Source of the DNA: Verrucomicrobiota bacterium | GTDB lineage: Bacteria > Verrucomicrobiota > Verrucomicrobiia > Opitutales > Opitutaceae | Direction of reading: 5' to 3' | NCBI GenBank assembly: GCA_023457715.1 | Contig: JAEWKR010000079.1 | Span: 1-64,000 of the forward strand | Length of the DNA stretch: 64,000 bases | Shown here: in pieces, positions 47,183-55,376 of the stretch | How the letters are laid out: each line of letters opens with the position of its first letter | How positions within the stretch are numbered: the first letter of the stretch is position 1 | Position numbers and translations under genes: made by a program | The notes under the pieces: model-generated | The model's input: the letters and a program-made list of their open reading frames with translations, nothing else | Database searches by the model: none | Told to the model about the DNA's origin: nothing

Positions 47183-48838
47183 ATGAATCTCTGGCGCATC
47201 CTGCTTCGCTACGGCGGCTGGCGGCTGCTGATCGCGGTCGGCGGCGGGCTCTGCGGCGGCGCGGCCATGGCGGCGCTGATGCGGCTGATTCACCGCGGGC
47301 TGACGCTGCCCCCGGAGGCCATCGGACCCGCGGCCCTCCAGTTTGTCGGGCTGCTCGCGGTGTACTTTGTGGCGACCCTCGCCGCGCAGCAGTCGCTGAC
47401 CGACGCGGGGGAACGGCTGCAATGGGAGATGCGGCTCAGCCTCCTCCGCCAGACCTTCGCCACCCCGCAGCGGAAACTGGAACGCGTGGGCGAGGCGCGG
47501 CTGTTCAACCTGATGGGTTACGACGTGCGGCAGATCGCCGACTACCTGTGTGCCCTGCCGGACTCGGTCGTCAATGTGACGGTCGCCACCGGCTGTTTCA
47601 TCTACATGGCGCGGCTGTCGCCCGCGGTCACCCTTTTCAATCTGCTCTTCGTCGGCCTCGCCGCGGTCTGCTACGTCCTCCCGCAGCGGCTTTCGCAGCG
47701 CATCGGCCGCGCGGCCGGCGAGGCGAACGACCGGCACATCGCGGAGCTGCAGTACGCGCTGCGCGGGGCCAAGCCCCTGAAGCTGAGCCAGCCGCGCCGG
47801 CTGGCCTTCCTCGCCGACCATTTCACGCCGACCGGCCAGCGTCTCCGCGGGCTCGTCCGCCAGAGCCGGTTCATCCATCTCCTCTCCGAACGTTTCGCCG
47901 AGGTCATGGTGCTGGGCAACGTGGCCGTGCTGTTGTTTGTGCTGCCGGGCCACCTGGACCTCGAGGCCGGCACCGCCACCGGCCTGCTCCTCGCGGCGAT
48001 CTTTGCCCGGCAGCCGCTGAAGGATTCGGTCGACATCATCGCCCGCACCCAGCGCACCAATGTCCTGCTCCAGCGCATGGAGGAGGCCGGTCTCCAGCCG
48101 TTCCTCGTGGCGCCGGGGGAAACACCGGTCGCCCCCGCGGCTGCGTTCCAGTCCCTCGAACTCGAGGAGGTGGAATTCAACTACGAAAACGACCACGACC
48201 AGAAGGGCTTCGCCGCCGGTCCGTTCAATCTGCGGCTCGGGGCGGGCGAACTCGTTTTCCTCGTCGGGGGCAACGGGGCGGGCAAGACCACCCTGGCGAA
48301 GCTGCTGTGCGGCTTGTACGTCCCCACCCGCGGCACCGTCCGCGTCGACGGTGCGGCGGTGACCACCGAAGCACAGCGCGCCGAGCTGCGCTCGCGTTTC
48401 GCCGCCGTCTTTACCGACGATCCCCTTTTCGACCATGTCCTCGGCTGCTCCTCCGCCACCGTGGAGCGCCACGGCCGGCCGCTGCTCGAGGAACTCCGGC
48501 TCGGCCACAAGGTGAACCTGGACGGCGCGCGGTTCAGCACCGTGGACCTGTCACAAGGTCAGCGCCGGCGGCTCAATCTTCTCGGCGCGCTGCTCGAAGA
48601 CCGGCCGATCCTGCTCCTGGACGAATGGACCGCGGACCAGGATCCCGGCTTCCGGCTCTACTTCTACGATCACCTCCTGCCGATGCTGCGCCGCCGCGGG
48701 AAAACGATTGTCCTGATCTCCCACGACGACCGGTACTTCGACCGCGCCGATCGCGTGCTGAAGATCGAGCACGGCCGGATCAATCCCACGGCCAAAGATT
48801 CCGCAGCCAGGCCGGCACCGGCGACCGCGGCAGGCTGA
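47183..48838 (+). CDS. SyrD/PvdE-like ABC exporter (half-transporter)
   Basis: A 551-residue fused permease-ATPase from the ATG at 47183; the open frame upstream has no family match. Membrane helices occupy residues ~10-310; the ATPase shows Walker A GGNGAGKTT near 364, signature VDLSQGQRRRLNLL near 455, Walker B ILLLDEWTADQDP near 475 and H-loop ISHDDRYF near 513. QGQRRRLNLL with DEWTADQDPxFR is characteristic of cyclic-peptide/siderophore exporters such as SyrD and PvdE. No NRPS is in view, so the cargo may be another envelope molecule. Its 3' end overlaps a convergent gene by 59 bp. Confidence 0.85.
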   Translation: MNLWRILLRYGGWRLLIAVGGGLCGGAAMAALMRLIHRGLTLPPEAIGPAALQFVGLLAVYFVATLAAQQSLTDAGERLQWEMRLSLLRQTFATPQRKLERVGEARLFNLMGYDVRQIADYLCALPDSVVNVTVATGCFIYMARLSPAVTLFNLLFVGLAAVCYVLPQRLSQRIGRAAGEANDRHIAELQYALRGAKPLKLSQPRRLAFLADHFTPTGQRLRGLVRQSRFIHLLSERFAEVMVLGNVAVLLFVLPGHLDLEAGTATGLLLAAIFARQPLKDSVDIIARTQRTNVLLQRMEEAGLQPFLVAPGETPVAPAAAFQSLELEEVEFNYENDHDQKGFAAGPFNLRLGAGELVFLVGGNGAGKTTLAKLLCGLYVPTRGTVRVDGAAVTTEAQRAELRSRFAAVFTDDPLFDHVLGCSSATVERHGRPLLEELRLGHKVNLDGARFSTVDLSQGQRRRLNLLGALLEDRPILLLDEWTADQDPGFRLYFYDHLLPMLRRRGKTIVLISHDDRYFDRADRVLKIEHGRINPTAKDSAARPAPATAAG

Positions 48839-49526
48839 ACGGTCCGGCCGGAAATCCCGCCGCCCGGCGCGCGGCAAACAGCGCCCGACCGGTGCGCCAG
48901 CGCTCGCGGGACACCTGCCGCCGGTCGACGGCGTCGCGGGCCCGCTTGCCGATGTCATGATGCCGGTGCTCGAACATCAGGTGCCGCGCATCGATCACGA
49001 CTCCCTCCGCCTGGGCCACCGCGGTGAACTCGGTGTCGCAGTACATCGACGCGTAGGCGGGATGAAACAGGTACCCAAAACGTTGATACCGCGGGCGGGT
49101 GAGGATCGCCAGGGTGAACACGTCGGGCTTGTTCCCGTCGGCCACCGCGACCACCCGGTCCTGCCGCCACCACGCGCCGGGCGCCGCCGCCGCCAGGGCC
49201 TCGTCCCAGTGGTCGGGCGGGTCGAAGTCGTCGGCCACCGCGATCAGGACGTCGCCGGTGGTCGCGCGGGCCGCTTCGTTCCAGCCGGCCACACAGGTGC
49301 GGGGTCCGCGGTTCACCACCAGCCGCGGCGCGGAATCCGGGCGGGGTTCAGCGCCCCCCAGCATCGCCCGGGCCGCATCCTCGTCGGGAGCGTCGACGGC
49401 GATGACGACTTCCACTGCGGCCGGAGACCGCGCCCGCTCCCGCCACCGGTCCACAACCCCCGGGATCCACGTCGGCCGCGCGGTCGTGTACGCGAGCGAA
49501 AACCGCGGGCGCTCCAGGGGGGACAT
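48780..49526 (-). CDS. GT2-like glycosyltransferase
   Basis: A 248-residue protein from the ATG at 49526; an ATG at 49544 is an alternative. It has the GT-A order: FSLAYTTARPTWIPGVVDRW at the N terminus, VEVVIAVDAPD, then NRGPRTCVAGWNEAARATTG and the metal-binding IAVADDFDPPDHW, with MYCDTEFTAVAQAEG and HLMFEHRHHDIGK later. These fit a family 2 glycosyltransferase working in the cytoplasm. Its 3' end overlaps the exporter gene on the other strand. Confidence 0.75.
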   Translation of the reverse strand: MSPLERPRFSLAYTTARPTWIPGVVDRWRERARSPAAVEVVIAVDAPDEDAARAMLGGAEPRPDSAPRLVVNRGPRTCVAGWNEAARATTGDVLIAVADDFDPPDHWDEALAAAAPGAWWRQDRVVAVADGNKPDVFTLAILTRPRYQRFGYLFHPAYASMYCDTEFTAVAQAEGVVIDARHLMFEHRHHDIGKRARDAVDRRQVSRERWRTGRALFAARRAAGFPAGPFSLPRSPVPAWLRNLWPWD

Positions 49527-49702
49527 GCCCAACACAGGTGCCATCCCCGCCCCCAAAGTCCAGCGAAGAGGCCGTCGGCAGGCCGCGTTCTCAGGGTCGC
49601 TGCGCTCGGGAGCCCGCGGTCCGTCTTCACGTCGCCGTCAGCGTTCTGCATCGCGGTGCGCGGCTTCCTCCCTTCGAATCGCGCTTCCCGCATCCCGCCG
49701 CC

Positions 49703-50827
49703 ATGTCCCGCGTCCCCCCCTCACCCGCCTCGGCCGAGGTCATTGCCTTCGCCGCCGGCAACCACCCGGTGTTCTCGCCGTGGCGGGAGGCCTTGGGCGA
49801 ACGCGTTGCCCTGCAAACCTGCTGGGGACTGGACGCCGCCGATCTGCGCCGGTGGCTTTTCGGGTTGCTGCCGCGGGAGCAACCGGCCGCGCGCATCCTG
49901 CCTTTGGCCCTCGGCCGCCACCCCTGGCGGACCTGGCACGCGCGCCGCGCCTGCGCGGGCGCGCCGCACGCCACCACCGTCGTGCTCACCCGTCCGGACC
50001 AGGCCGCACTCCTGCCGGAACTGAGCGGCAAACGGCGGATGTACTACGCCATCGATGACTACGAGACCTACGGGCGGGACTGGTCCGCAGCGGAAAGGAA
50101 CGTGCTCCAGACGGTGGACCATGTCGTCGCCGTGTCCACCGGGCTGGCCGCGAAACTCTCCTCCCAGGTCGGGCGCCGCACGCGGGTCACGGTCTGCCCC
50201 AATGCCATTCCCGCCTCGTGGCTCGCGCGCAGTGCCCATCCCGCCACGCGGCAGCACGCCCGCACCGCCCTGCGGCAGCGGCTGGGTCTGCGTCCGGATG
50301 CGCCGCTGGTCGGCGTGCTGGGCCGCGTCTCGAGCCGGCTGCGGCTGGACTGGCTGCTCGCAGCCGTGGAGGCCGAACCGCGGCTGCACTGGGTCTTCGT
50401 GGGGGATCTCGAGCCGGCGGAGGTGGTGCCGGACGACCGCGTCCGGATCGCGCGGCTGCAAAACCATCCCCGGGTTCACCTCACCGGCCGGGTGCCCTTT
50501 GCCGCGATGCTCGACCACGCCGCAGCGCTCGACCTGGCCGTCCTCCCCTACAGCGACCGCAGCACGAATCCCCTCGGCAGCGCCGTGCGGCTGTTCCTGC
50601 ACCTGCCGCACCCGGCGCCCCTCCTGGCCACCGACGGCTGCCGGCAGGTGCGCGAACTGGCGCCCCAACTCACCTATTTTCAGTCAGCCGACGAACTGAT
50701 TGCCGCGCTCCGGGCGCATCACGACCGGGCTTTCGTGGACCCGGCTTACCCCGCGCGCGTGCAGCTGGCACAACAGCACACCTGGGAGGCGCGGGCTCAA
50801 CAATGGACCCAATGGATCCGCGCGTGA
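49703..50827 (+). CDS. GT4-like glycosyltransferase (TuaH/WcaI-like)
   Basis: A 374-residue GT-B protein. The N-terminal half has RRMYYAIDDYETYGRDWSAA, a motif seen in TuaH-like and similar transferases; the C-terminal half has the nucleotide-sugar region VTVCPNAIPASWLAR, VGVLGRVSSRLRLDWLLAAV, VHLTGRVPFAAML and LAVLPYSDRSTNPLGSAVRLF. The start is the ATG at 49703. It overlaps the next gene by 4 to 25 bp, depending on that gene's start. Confidence 0.8.
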   Translation: MSRVPPSPASAEVIAFAAGNHPVFSPWREALGERVALQTCWGLDAADLRRWLFGLLPREQPAARILPLALGRHPWRTWHARRACAGAPHATTVVLTRPDQAALLPELSGKRRMYYAIDDYETYGRDWSAAERNVLQTVDHVVAVSTGLAAKLSSQVGRRTRVTVCPNAIPASWLARSAHPATRQHARTALRQRLGLRPDAPLVGVLGRVSSRLRLDWLLAAVEAEPRLHWVFVGDLEPAEVVPDDRVRIARLQNHPRVHLTGRVPFAAMLDHAAALDLAVLPYSDRSTNPLGSAVRLFLHLPHPAPLLATDGCRQVRELAPQLTYFQSADELIAALRAHHDRAFVDPAYPARVQLAQQHTWEARAQQWTQWIRA

Positions 50828-52554
50828 CGACGTCTTCCGATGCGCTGGCCGTGGTCACCGCGGCTTCGGCCCTCTACGGCCGCACGCTCTGGCAGTTTTT
50901 CCGCAGCGCGGAGCGGCACGGCGTGCCGGCCAGACACCCGGTTCTCGCCTTCGATCTCGGGCTCGCGCCCGCCGATCGCCGGCGCCTCGAGCGCGATTTT
51001 CCCTGGGTGCGGTGGCTGGACGCGCCCGACCTGCCACCCCATGCCGCCGTGGCCGCACGGACCTACGCCTGGAAGCCGGTCGTCATCGCGGCCGCGGCCC
51101 ACGTCCAGCCCGCCCCCGCCCGTCTTCTGTGGCTCGACAGTGCCACCTTGCTGCAGGACACGCTGGACGAGGTGGACGCCGCGATCCGCGAGTACGGCGT
51201 CTACACCCTCGCCGGCCAGTCCGCTCTGCAGGACCGCTGCGAGCCTGGGATCTGGAGCCGGCTGCGCGCGCCGCTCGAGATTCTCCACCGACCCGAACGG
51301 GCCGCCGGCGTCGTTGGTTTCGACCTTCGTCAACCCGCCGCCGCGGCGCTGCTCGCCGAGTGGCGCGGCTGCGCGGACGATCCCACCTGCTGGCATCCGC
51401 TCAACGCGCGCCACCGTCCCGAGCAGGCCCTGCTCTCCCTCCTGATCTACCGTGCCGAACGCGAGGGCCGGCTGCGGGTCAACCCCGGCGAAATCGACAT
51501 CAGCTGCGCCGCCCCCGTGCGCTGGTTGACCACCCGGAACAAGGTGGCCCCGGCCGTGCCCACGGCGGCCGATCCTGCGGTGCGACTCGCGTATGCCGTC
51601 GCCAAGCGCGCCGACCGCGCCGCCCTCCGCCTCCGCGCCGCCAAACAACGCCGGGTCGACGGCTGGCACCGGTATCCGAAGGAGCACTTCACCGTGCTGC
51701 TCGGCCGCACGACGGCCGACCTGCAGCCCGTGCCCGCCCCACCCGACCGCTACTACGCGGACCCTTTCCCCGCGGTGCATGAGGGGCAGGCCTGGTTGTT
51801 CGTGGAGGAATACCGCTACGCCCACAACGCGGGGCGGCTGCTCGCGCTGCCGGTCAACCCACTCCCGGCCGGCGGCTTTGCGTTCGGCGCTCCCCGGGCG
51901 CTCGACGTGCCGGGAGAGCATCTTTCCTTTCCCTTCGTTTTCCGCCATGCCGGCGAATGGCTGCTCGTGCCGGAAACGTCCCGGCAGCGCACGGTCGACC
52001 TCTACTCGTGCGTCGAGTTTCCCCACCGCTGGCGCCTGCGCCGGCGCCTGCTGGCCGACGTGGATGCGGCGGATTCGACCCTCGTCCACCACGAGGGCCG
52101 CTGGTACCTGTTCACGTCCACCCGCTCCGGCGACTCCGGCACGGGCCGCGCGCTGGCGGTGTTCCATGCCGCCGACCTGTTCGAGGGCGAATGGACACCC
52201 CACCCGGTCAACGCCGAACGCCGCCATGCCCACCGCCCCCACTCCTACGGCCGCAACGCCGGCCCGCTGGTGCAGCTGGCCATAACCCAAAACTCAAAAC
52301 CCAAAACCCAGAATCTCCTCCGTCCCATTCACAGCAGCGAGCGCTACTACGGCGAACGCGTGCACTGGCTGCAGGTGACCACGCTCACCCCCGAGCGTTG
52401 CGAAGAGGCGCCCTGGTCCGGTCCCCATCCGCTCCTCACGCTCGCCACGACGCGTTCGCTGCATCACCTCGCCGTCGCGGACGGGTTCGTCGCCTGCGAC
52501 ACCCGCGACCGCATCAGCTATCTGCATACGCTGACCGGCCGCCTCATCCCGTAG
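50803..52554 (+). CDS. two-domain protein: glycosyltransferase-like N half and GIPC-transferase-type propeller
   Basis: A 583-residue protein; starts at 50803 (ATG), 50812 (ATG) or 50824 (GTG, with a GTGA overlap) all fit. Residues ~10-270 look like a nucleotide-sugar transferase (WKPVVIAAAAH, LWLDSATLLQDTLDEVD, GVVGFDLRQPAA). Residues ~285-570 match the five-bladed propeller found in glucosamine inositolphosphorylceramide transferase-like proteins (YYADPFPAVHEGQAWLFVEE, EHLSFPFVFRHAGEWLLVPE, WYLFTSTRSGDSG, SYGRNAGPLVQ). Inside the propeller the residues ITQNSKPKTQN are encoded by an intergenic-type heptad repeat, an apparent in-frame insertion. Confidence 0.7.
   Translation: MDPMDPRVTTSSDALAVVTAASALYGRTLWQFFRSAERHGVPARHPVLAFDLGLAPADRRRLERDFPWVRWLDAPDLPPHAAVAARTYAWKPVVIAAAAHVQPAPARLLWLDSATLLQDTLDEVDAAIREYGVYTLAGQSALQDRCEPGIWSRLRAPLEILHRPERAAGVVGFDLRQPAAAALLAEWRGCADDPTCWHPLNARHRPEQALLSLLIYRAEREGRLRVNPGEIDISCAAPVRWLTTRNKVAPAVPTAADPAVRLAYAVAKRADRAALRLRAAKQRRVDGWHRYPKEHFTVLLGRTTADLQPVPAPPDRYYADPFPAVHEGQAWLFVEEYRYAHNAGRLLALPVNPLPAGGFAFGAPRALDVPGEHLSFPFVFRHAGEWLLVPETSRQRTVDLYSCVEFPHRWRLRRRLLADVDAADSTLVHHEGRWYLFTSTRSGDSGTGRALAVFHAADLFEGEWTPHPVNAERRHAHRPHSYGRNAGPLVQLAITQNSKPKTQNLLRPIHSSERYYGERVHWLQVTTLTPERCEEAPWSGPHPLLTLATTRSLHHLAVADGFVACDTRDRISYLHTLTGRLIP
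52283..52318. repeat. 7-bp-period repeat inside a coding sequence
   Basis: AACCCAAAACTCAAAACCCA heptads, the complement-orientation arm of the TTTTGGG/TTTTGAG family, lie within the open frame of the propeller protein and keep it open. Confidence 0.8.
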
Positions 52555-52562
52555 CACCAGCT

Positions 52563-53540
52563 TCAGCCGGTACCCTTCCCGCTCCCGCACTCCAGCCACC
52601 CCTTCCCCTCGAAATAACGCAGCGCGATCGAATTACCGCGATCCTCCGCGCGGGCCGAGCGGTTGACGTTCCGGCCGAGGCTGGAGCGATCCACCGCGCG
52701 CCAGGTCCGCCAGGGCTTGTAATCGGTGAACGGGAGCGCCATCGGCCGCACCACCCGCGGTGCCTTCGCGTGGGCGCTGATCCAGACATCGTCCACGTAG
52801 CGCACCGCCGGGGGCGCCGGCGTAAAATCCCCCAGCGCCTCGAGGTCGAAGAACCGGGGCCGCACCAGGTAGCCATGAACCCCCTGGACCACGTCGACGC
52901 GGCGCGCGGTCGTCACTTGGTTCGCGCGAAGCGGCACGTAGGGTTCCTGGCGCCAGCGCGCCCGGAGCGTCGTCGGTCGGTCCACGCGATCTGCGGGCAC
53001 GGACCAGCCGGCGCCCGCCAGGATCTCCCCGGGGTGGCTCCGCGCCAGCGACTCCATCCGCTCCAGATAGCGCGGATGATACACACGGTCGTCGTCCACG
53101 ACCCACACCGCCTGGTCGGGCCCGACACTCCCCAGCGTGGTCAGGAACTTCGTCGCGGGCCCCTCGTCGGGGCAACGCGTCACGGTCACCGCGGTCAGTT
53201 CCGCGAGCCAGGGCGGAATCGCGTAGGCGCACTGTTCGCGGGCCGACCACTCCGGCAGGCAAAGTCGGATCTCCCGCGGCCGCACGGTCTGCCGCAGCAG
53301 GCTTTTCAAGGTGAACGGCAGCAGGTGAAGCCGGCTGGGGATCGACGTCAGGGTCGCCACGATGTCCGCCACCCGGGGATTGCCCGCGAACCGGGCCGCG
53401 AGTTCCGGGAGTTCCTGCCGCGCGAGCTCGCGTTCGTCCCACCACGCCTGCGCCAGCTCTTCGCCGGTGAGCTGGCAGGCACAGCGATACGCCGCGGCGA
53501 CGGCCAGGGCCGCCCCGCCAATGAGCCAGCCGCTGTTCAT
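52563..53540 (-). CDS. membrane-anchored GT2-like glycosyltransferase
   Basis: A 325-residue protein from the ATG at 53540. An N-terminal hydrophobic helix (residues 4-24) is followed by a GT-A domain: VATLTSIPSRLHLLPFTLKSLL, IRLCLPEW, then WVVDDDRVYHPRYLERM with the DDD metal motif near residue 150, and RYVDDVWISAHAKA near 258. The family is often annotated as glycosyltransferase family 2 or DUF with unknown sugar specificity. Its start overlaps the stop of the VTT gene (ATGA), so the pair is coupled. Confidence 0.75.
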   Translation of the reverse strand: MNSGWLIGGAALAVAAAYRCACQLTGEELAQAWWDERELARQELPELAARFAGNPRVADIVATLTSIPSRLHLLPFTLKSLLRQTVRPREIRLCLPEWSAREQCAYAIPPWLAELTAVTVTRCPDEGPATKFLTTLGSVGPDQAVWVVDDDRVYHPRYLERMESLARSHPGEILAGAGWSVPADRVDRPTTLRARWRQEPYVPLRANQVTTARRVDVVQGVHGYLVRPRFFDLEALGDFTPAPPAVRYVDDVWISAHAKAPRVVRPMALPFTDYKPWRTWRAVDRSSLGRNVNRSARAEDRGNSIALRYFEGKGWLECGSGKGTG

Positions 53541-54208
53541 GCGACCGGGCGGTCCATTCGCCGGCGCCACCACCAGACCGCGACGGAGGCCGCGGCGAGC
53601 ACGCTCACCCCCGAGGCCAGGGCGACGACATTGCCCCCCAGCACACCCCGGCCGAACACGACGCCGCCGACCACCCACGGGACCGTGAGCAGCCACGACA
53701 CGAGCCAGTAGGGGCCGAAAGGGACCTGCGCCAGGCCGAGCAGGCAGCATTGCAGCGGGAGCGGCGGCCCGGGCACGAGCCGCACCATCAGGATCACCGC
53801 CACGGCGTTCCCCTCCCCCACGGTCGGAATGATGTGCCCGCGCGCGCGCAGCCACCGTTCGATCGGCGGGCGGAACCAGTATCGGGCCGCGAGGTAGCAC
53901 CAGGTGATCTGCACCGCGACCGCGAGGAGCGCGGCGGCGACCACCCCTGCCAGGCCGAGGGTACCGGCGAACGCGGGGCCCGCCGGCAGCGTGAACCAAG
54001 CGAGCGGAGCGGGCACGAGCGCCATCGCCGTGAAGTACGGGGCGGGACCGGCCTCGCGGATCCACGCCAGCGCCGCTTCGAGGGTGCCGCGCACGCCCGG
54101 CGCCTGCAGGACCATCACCGCCGCCGCCCCCGCGAGCAGGCCGAGGCCCGCCCCCAGCGCCCAGCGCCAGCGCGCGAATCTGGAGGAGGAGTGGGGCATC
54201 GCGGCCAT
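53537..54208 (-). CDS. VTT/DedA-type membrane protein (TVP38-like)
   Basis: A 223-residue protein from the ATG at 54208; an ATG at 54199 is equally possible. About six hydrophobic segments; the VTT core includes FTLPAGPAFAGTLGLAGVVA, a conserved Arg/Pro-rich loop (FRPPIERWLRARG) and VILMVRLVPGPPLPLQCCLLG, matching the F/YxxxRFxPGxP-like region. The family includes lipid scramblases such as DedA members that recycle polyprenyl phosphate, which would suit a glycan-assembly cluster. Confidence 0.8.
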   Translation of the reverse strand: MAAMPHSSSRFARWRWALGAGLGLLAGAAAVMVLQAPGVRGTLEAALAWIREAGPAPYFTAMALVPAPLAWFTLPAGPAFAGTLGLAGVVAAALLAVAVQITWCYLAARYWFRPPIERWLRARGHIIPTVGEGNAVAVILMVRLVPGPPLPLQCCLLGLAQVPFGPYWLVSWLLTVPWVVGGVVFGRGVLGGNVVALASGVSVLAAASVAVWWWRRRMDRPVA

Positions 54209-54242
54209 GAAGCCGGACGCCGGCGCGCGCGTCAATCCACCG

Positions 54243-54266
54243 GGGTACCGGCTTCAGCCGGTACCC
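54243..54266. repeat. short perfect palindrome (REP-like)
   Basis: GGGTACCGGCT-TC-AGCCGGTACCC is a perfect 11-bp stem located between divergent start codons. A half copy (AGCTTCAGCCGGTACCCTT) occurs at 52560-52578, at the boundary of two other genes. Confidence 0.7.
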
Positions 54267-54335
54267 TCTCCACCTCGCCGCCGAACCCACTTTCCGCTCG
54301 ATCGTCCCCCTGACTTCTGACCCCGTTGGAACTGC

Positions 54336-55244
54336 ATGCCCGCACCCGCTCCCATCGACGCCGTTTACACCTGGGTCGACGGCGCGCGGTCCGACTACGT
54401 CGCCGAGGTGCGCCGGCACGCGGCGCGTCCGCAGGACGTCAATCCCGAGCGTTTCCGCGACGCGTTCGACGGCCTGCGCTACAGCCTGCGTTCGCTGGAG
54501 CGGTTCGCGCCGTGGCTGCGCCAGGTGTACCTCTTCACCTGCCGGCCGCAGGTGCCGCCGTGGCTGCGCCGCGATCATCCCCGGCTGCGGATCGTCCACC
54601 ACGACGAGGTCATCACCGAGCCCGGGGTGCTCCCCACGTTCAACAGCAATGTCATCGAGTGCTTCCTCGACCGGCTGCCGGGGCTCTCCGACCGGTTCGT
54701 GTATCTGAACGACGACTACCTGTTGGGCGGCCCCGTGACCACGGCCGACTTCTTCACCCCCGACGGCCGCATCCGCGTGGCCGGCACGGTCGCCGGCGAG
54801 CGTTTCCGTCACCGCGTGTACGAGCACCAGTGGCTCTCGCTCGGCCTGCTCGAACACGGACCGCTGCTGATCGAACGCCGGGGGTGGCGGGAGATGCAGG
54901 CCCTCGCCCCCGGGGAGATGCGCGCCCACCTCCAGCACCGCTTTCGCGCGCCCGACGACCTGCGCCCGGACCGGCTCTACCGTTGGTACATGCTGACGCG
55001 GGCGCGGGACCGCGCGGTGGCGGAGCCCTCCTGGCGTTACCTGCGGTACGCCGCCTTCCACAAGGTGCGCGCCAACCCCGCGGCGGAGCGTCGCGCGCTG
55101 GCCCGGCTGGCCGCCCGCCGGCCCCGCTTCCTCTGCCTCAACGACGACATGGGCGACACGCCCGATCCGACGGTGGTGTCACTCGTGCGCGCGTACCTCG
55201 AGACCCTCTGCCCGGAGCCGAGCTCGTTCGAGCAACGTGCCTGA
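54336..55244 (+). CDS. Stealth-family sugar-phosphate transferase
   Basis: A 302-residue protein with all four Stealth regions: CR1 IDAVYTWVDGARSDY at residue 7, CR2 FVYLNDDYLLGGPV near 121, CR3 around YEHQWLSLGLLEH near 164, and CR4 FLCLNDDMGD near 266. Stealth proteins transfer hexose-1-phosphate (or related) units in capsule and wall-polymer synthesis; catalytic Asn/Asp residues in CR2 are kept. It is convergent with the phosphonate operon. The start is the ATG at 54336. Confidence 0.9.
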   Translation: MPAPAPIDAVYTWVDGARSDYVAEVRRHAARPQDVNPERFRDAFDGLRYSLRSLERFAPWLRQVYLFTCRPQVPPWLRRDHPRLRIVHHDEVITEPGVLPTFNSNVIECFLDRLPGLSDRFVYLNDDYLLGGPVTTADFFTPDGRIRVAGTVAGERFRHRVYEHQWLSLGLLEHGPLLIERRGWREMQALAPGEMRAHLQHRFRAPDDLRPDRLYRWYMLTRARDRAVAEPSWRYLRYAAFHKVRANPAAERRALARLAARRPRFLCLNDDMGDTPDPTVVSLVRAYLETLCPEPSSFEQRA

Positions 55245-55251
55245 ACCGGAA

Positions 55252-55376
55252 GGATGCAGCAGGAACCACGCATGCCGGGCGCAGCGAAACCAGCCCCGGC
55301 CTGAATCACGGGAAGGCGGGTCAATCCGCGTGGACGGCTGATCTCGCTGCGCCCGGCACGCGGTTCCCGGTTCTGC
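55252..55376. repeat. imperfect inverted repeat across convergent gene ends
   Basis: TGCCGGGCGCAGCGA (55273-55287) pairs with TCGCTGCGCCCGGCA (55344-55358), extended outward by GGAACC/GGTTCC and TGCAG/CTGCA. The right arm lies inside the 3' end of the GT4 gene and encodes its last residues. It may act as a bidirectional terminator. Confidence 0.65.

Noticed and set aside
53541..55061. Extension of the GT2-like frame upstream of 53540 (832 residues in total)
   Set aside because: It runs antisense to the Stealth gene and across the VTT gene in another frame; the family-like part starts at the ATG at 53540.
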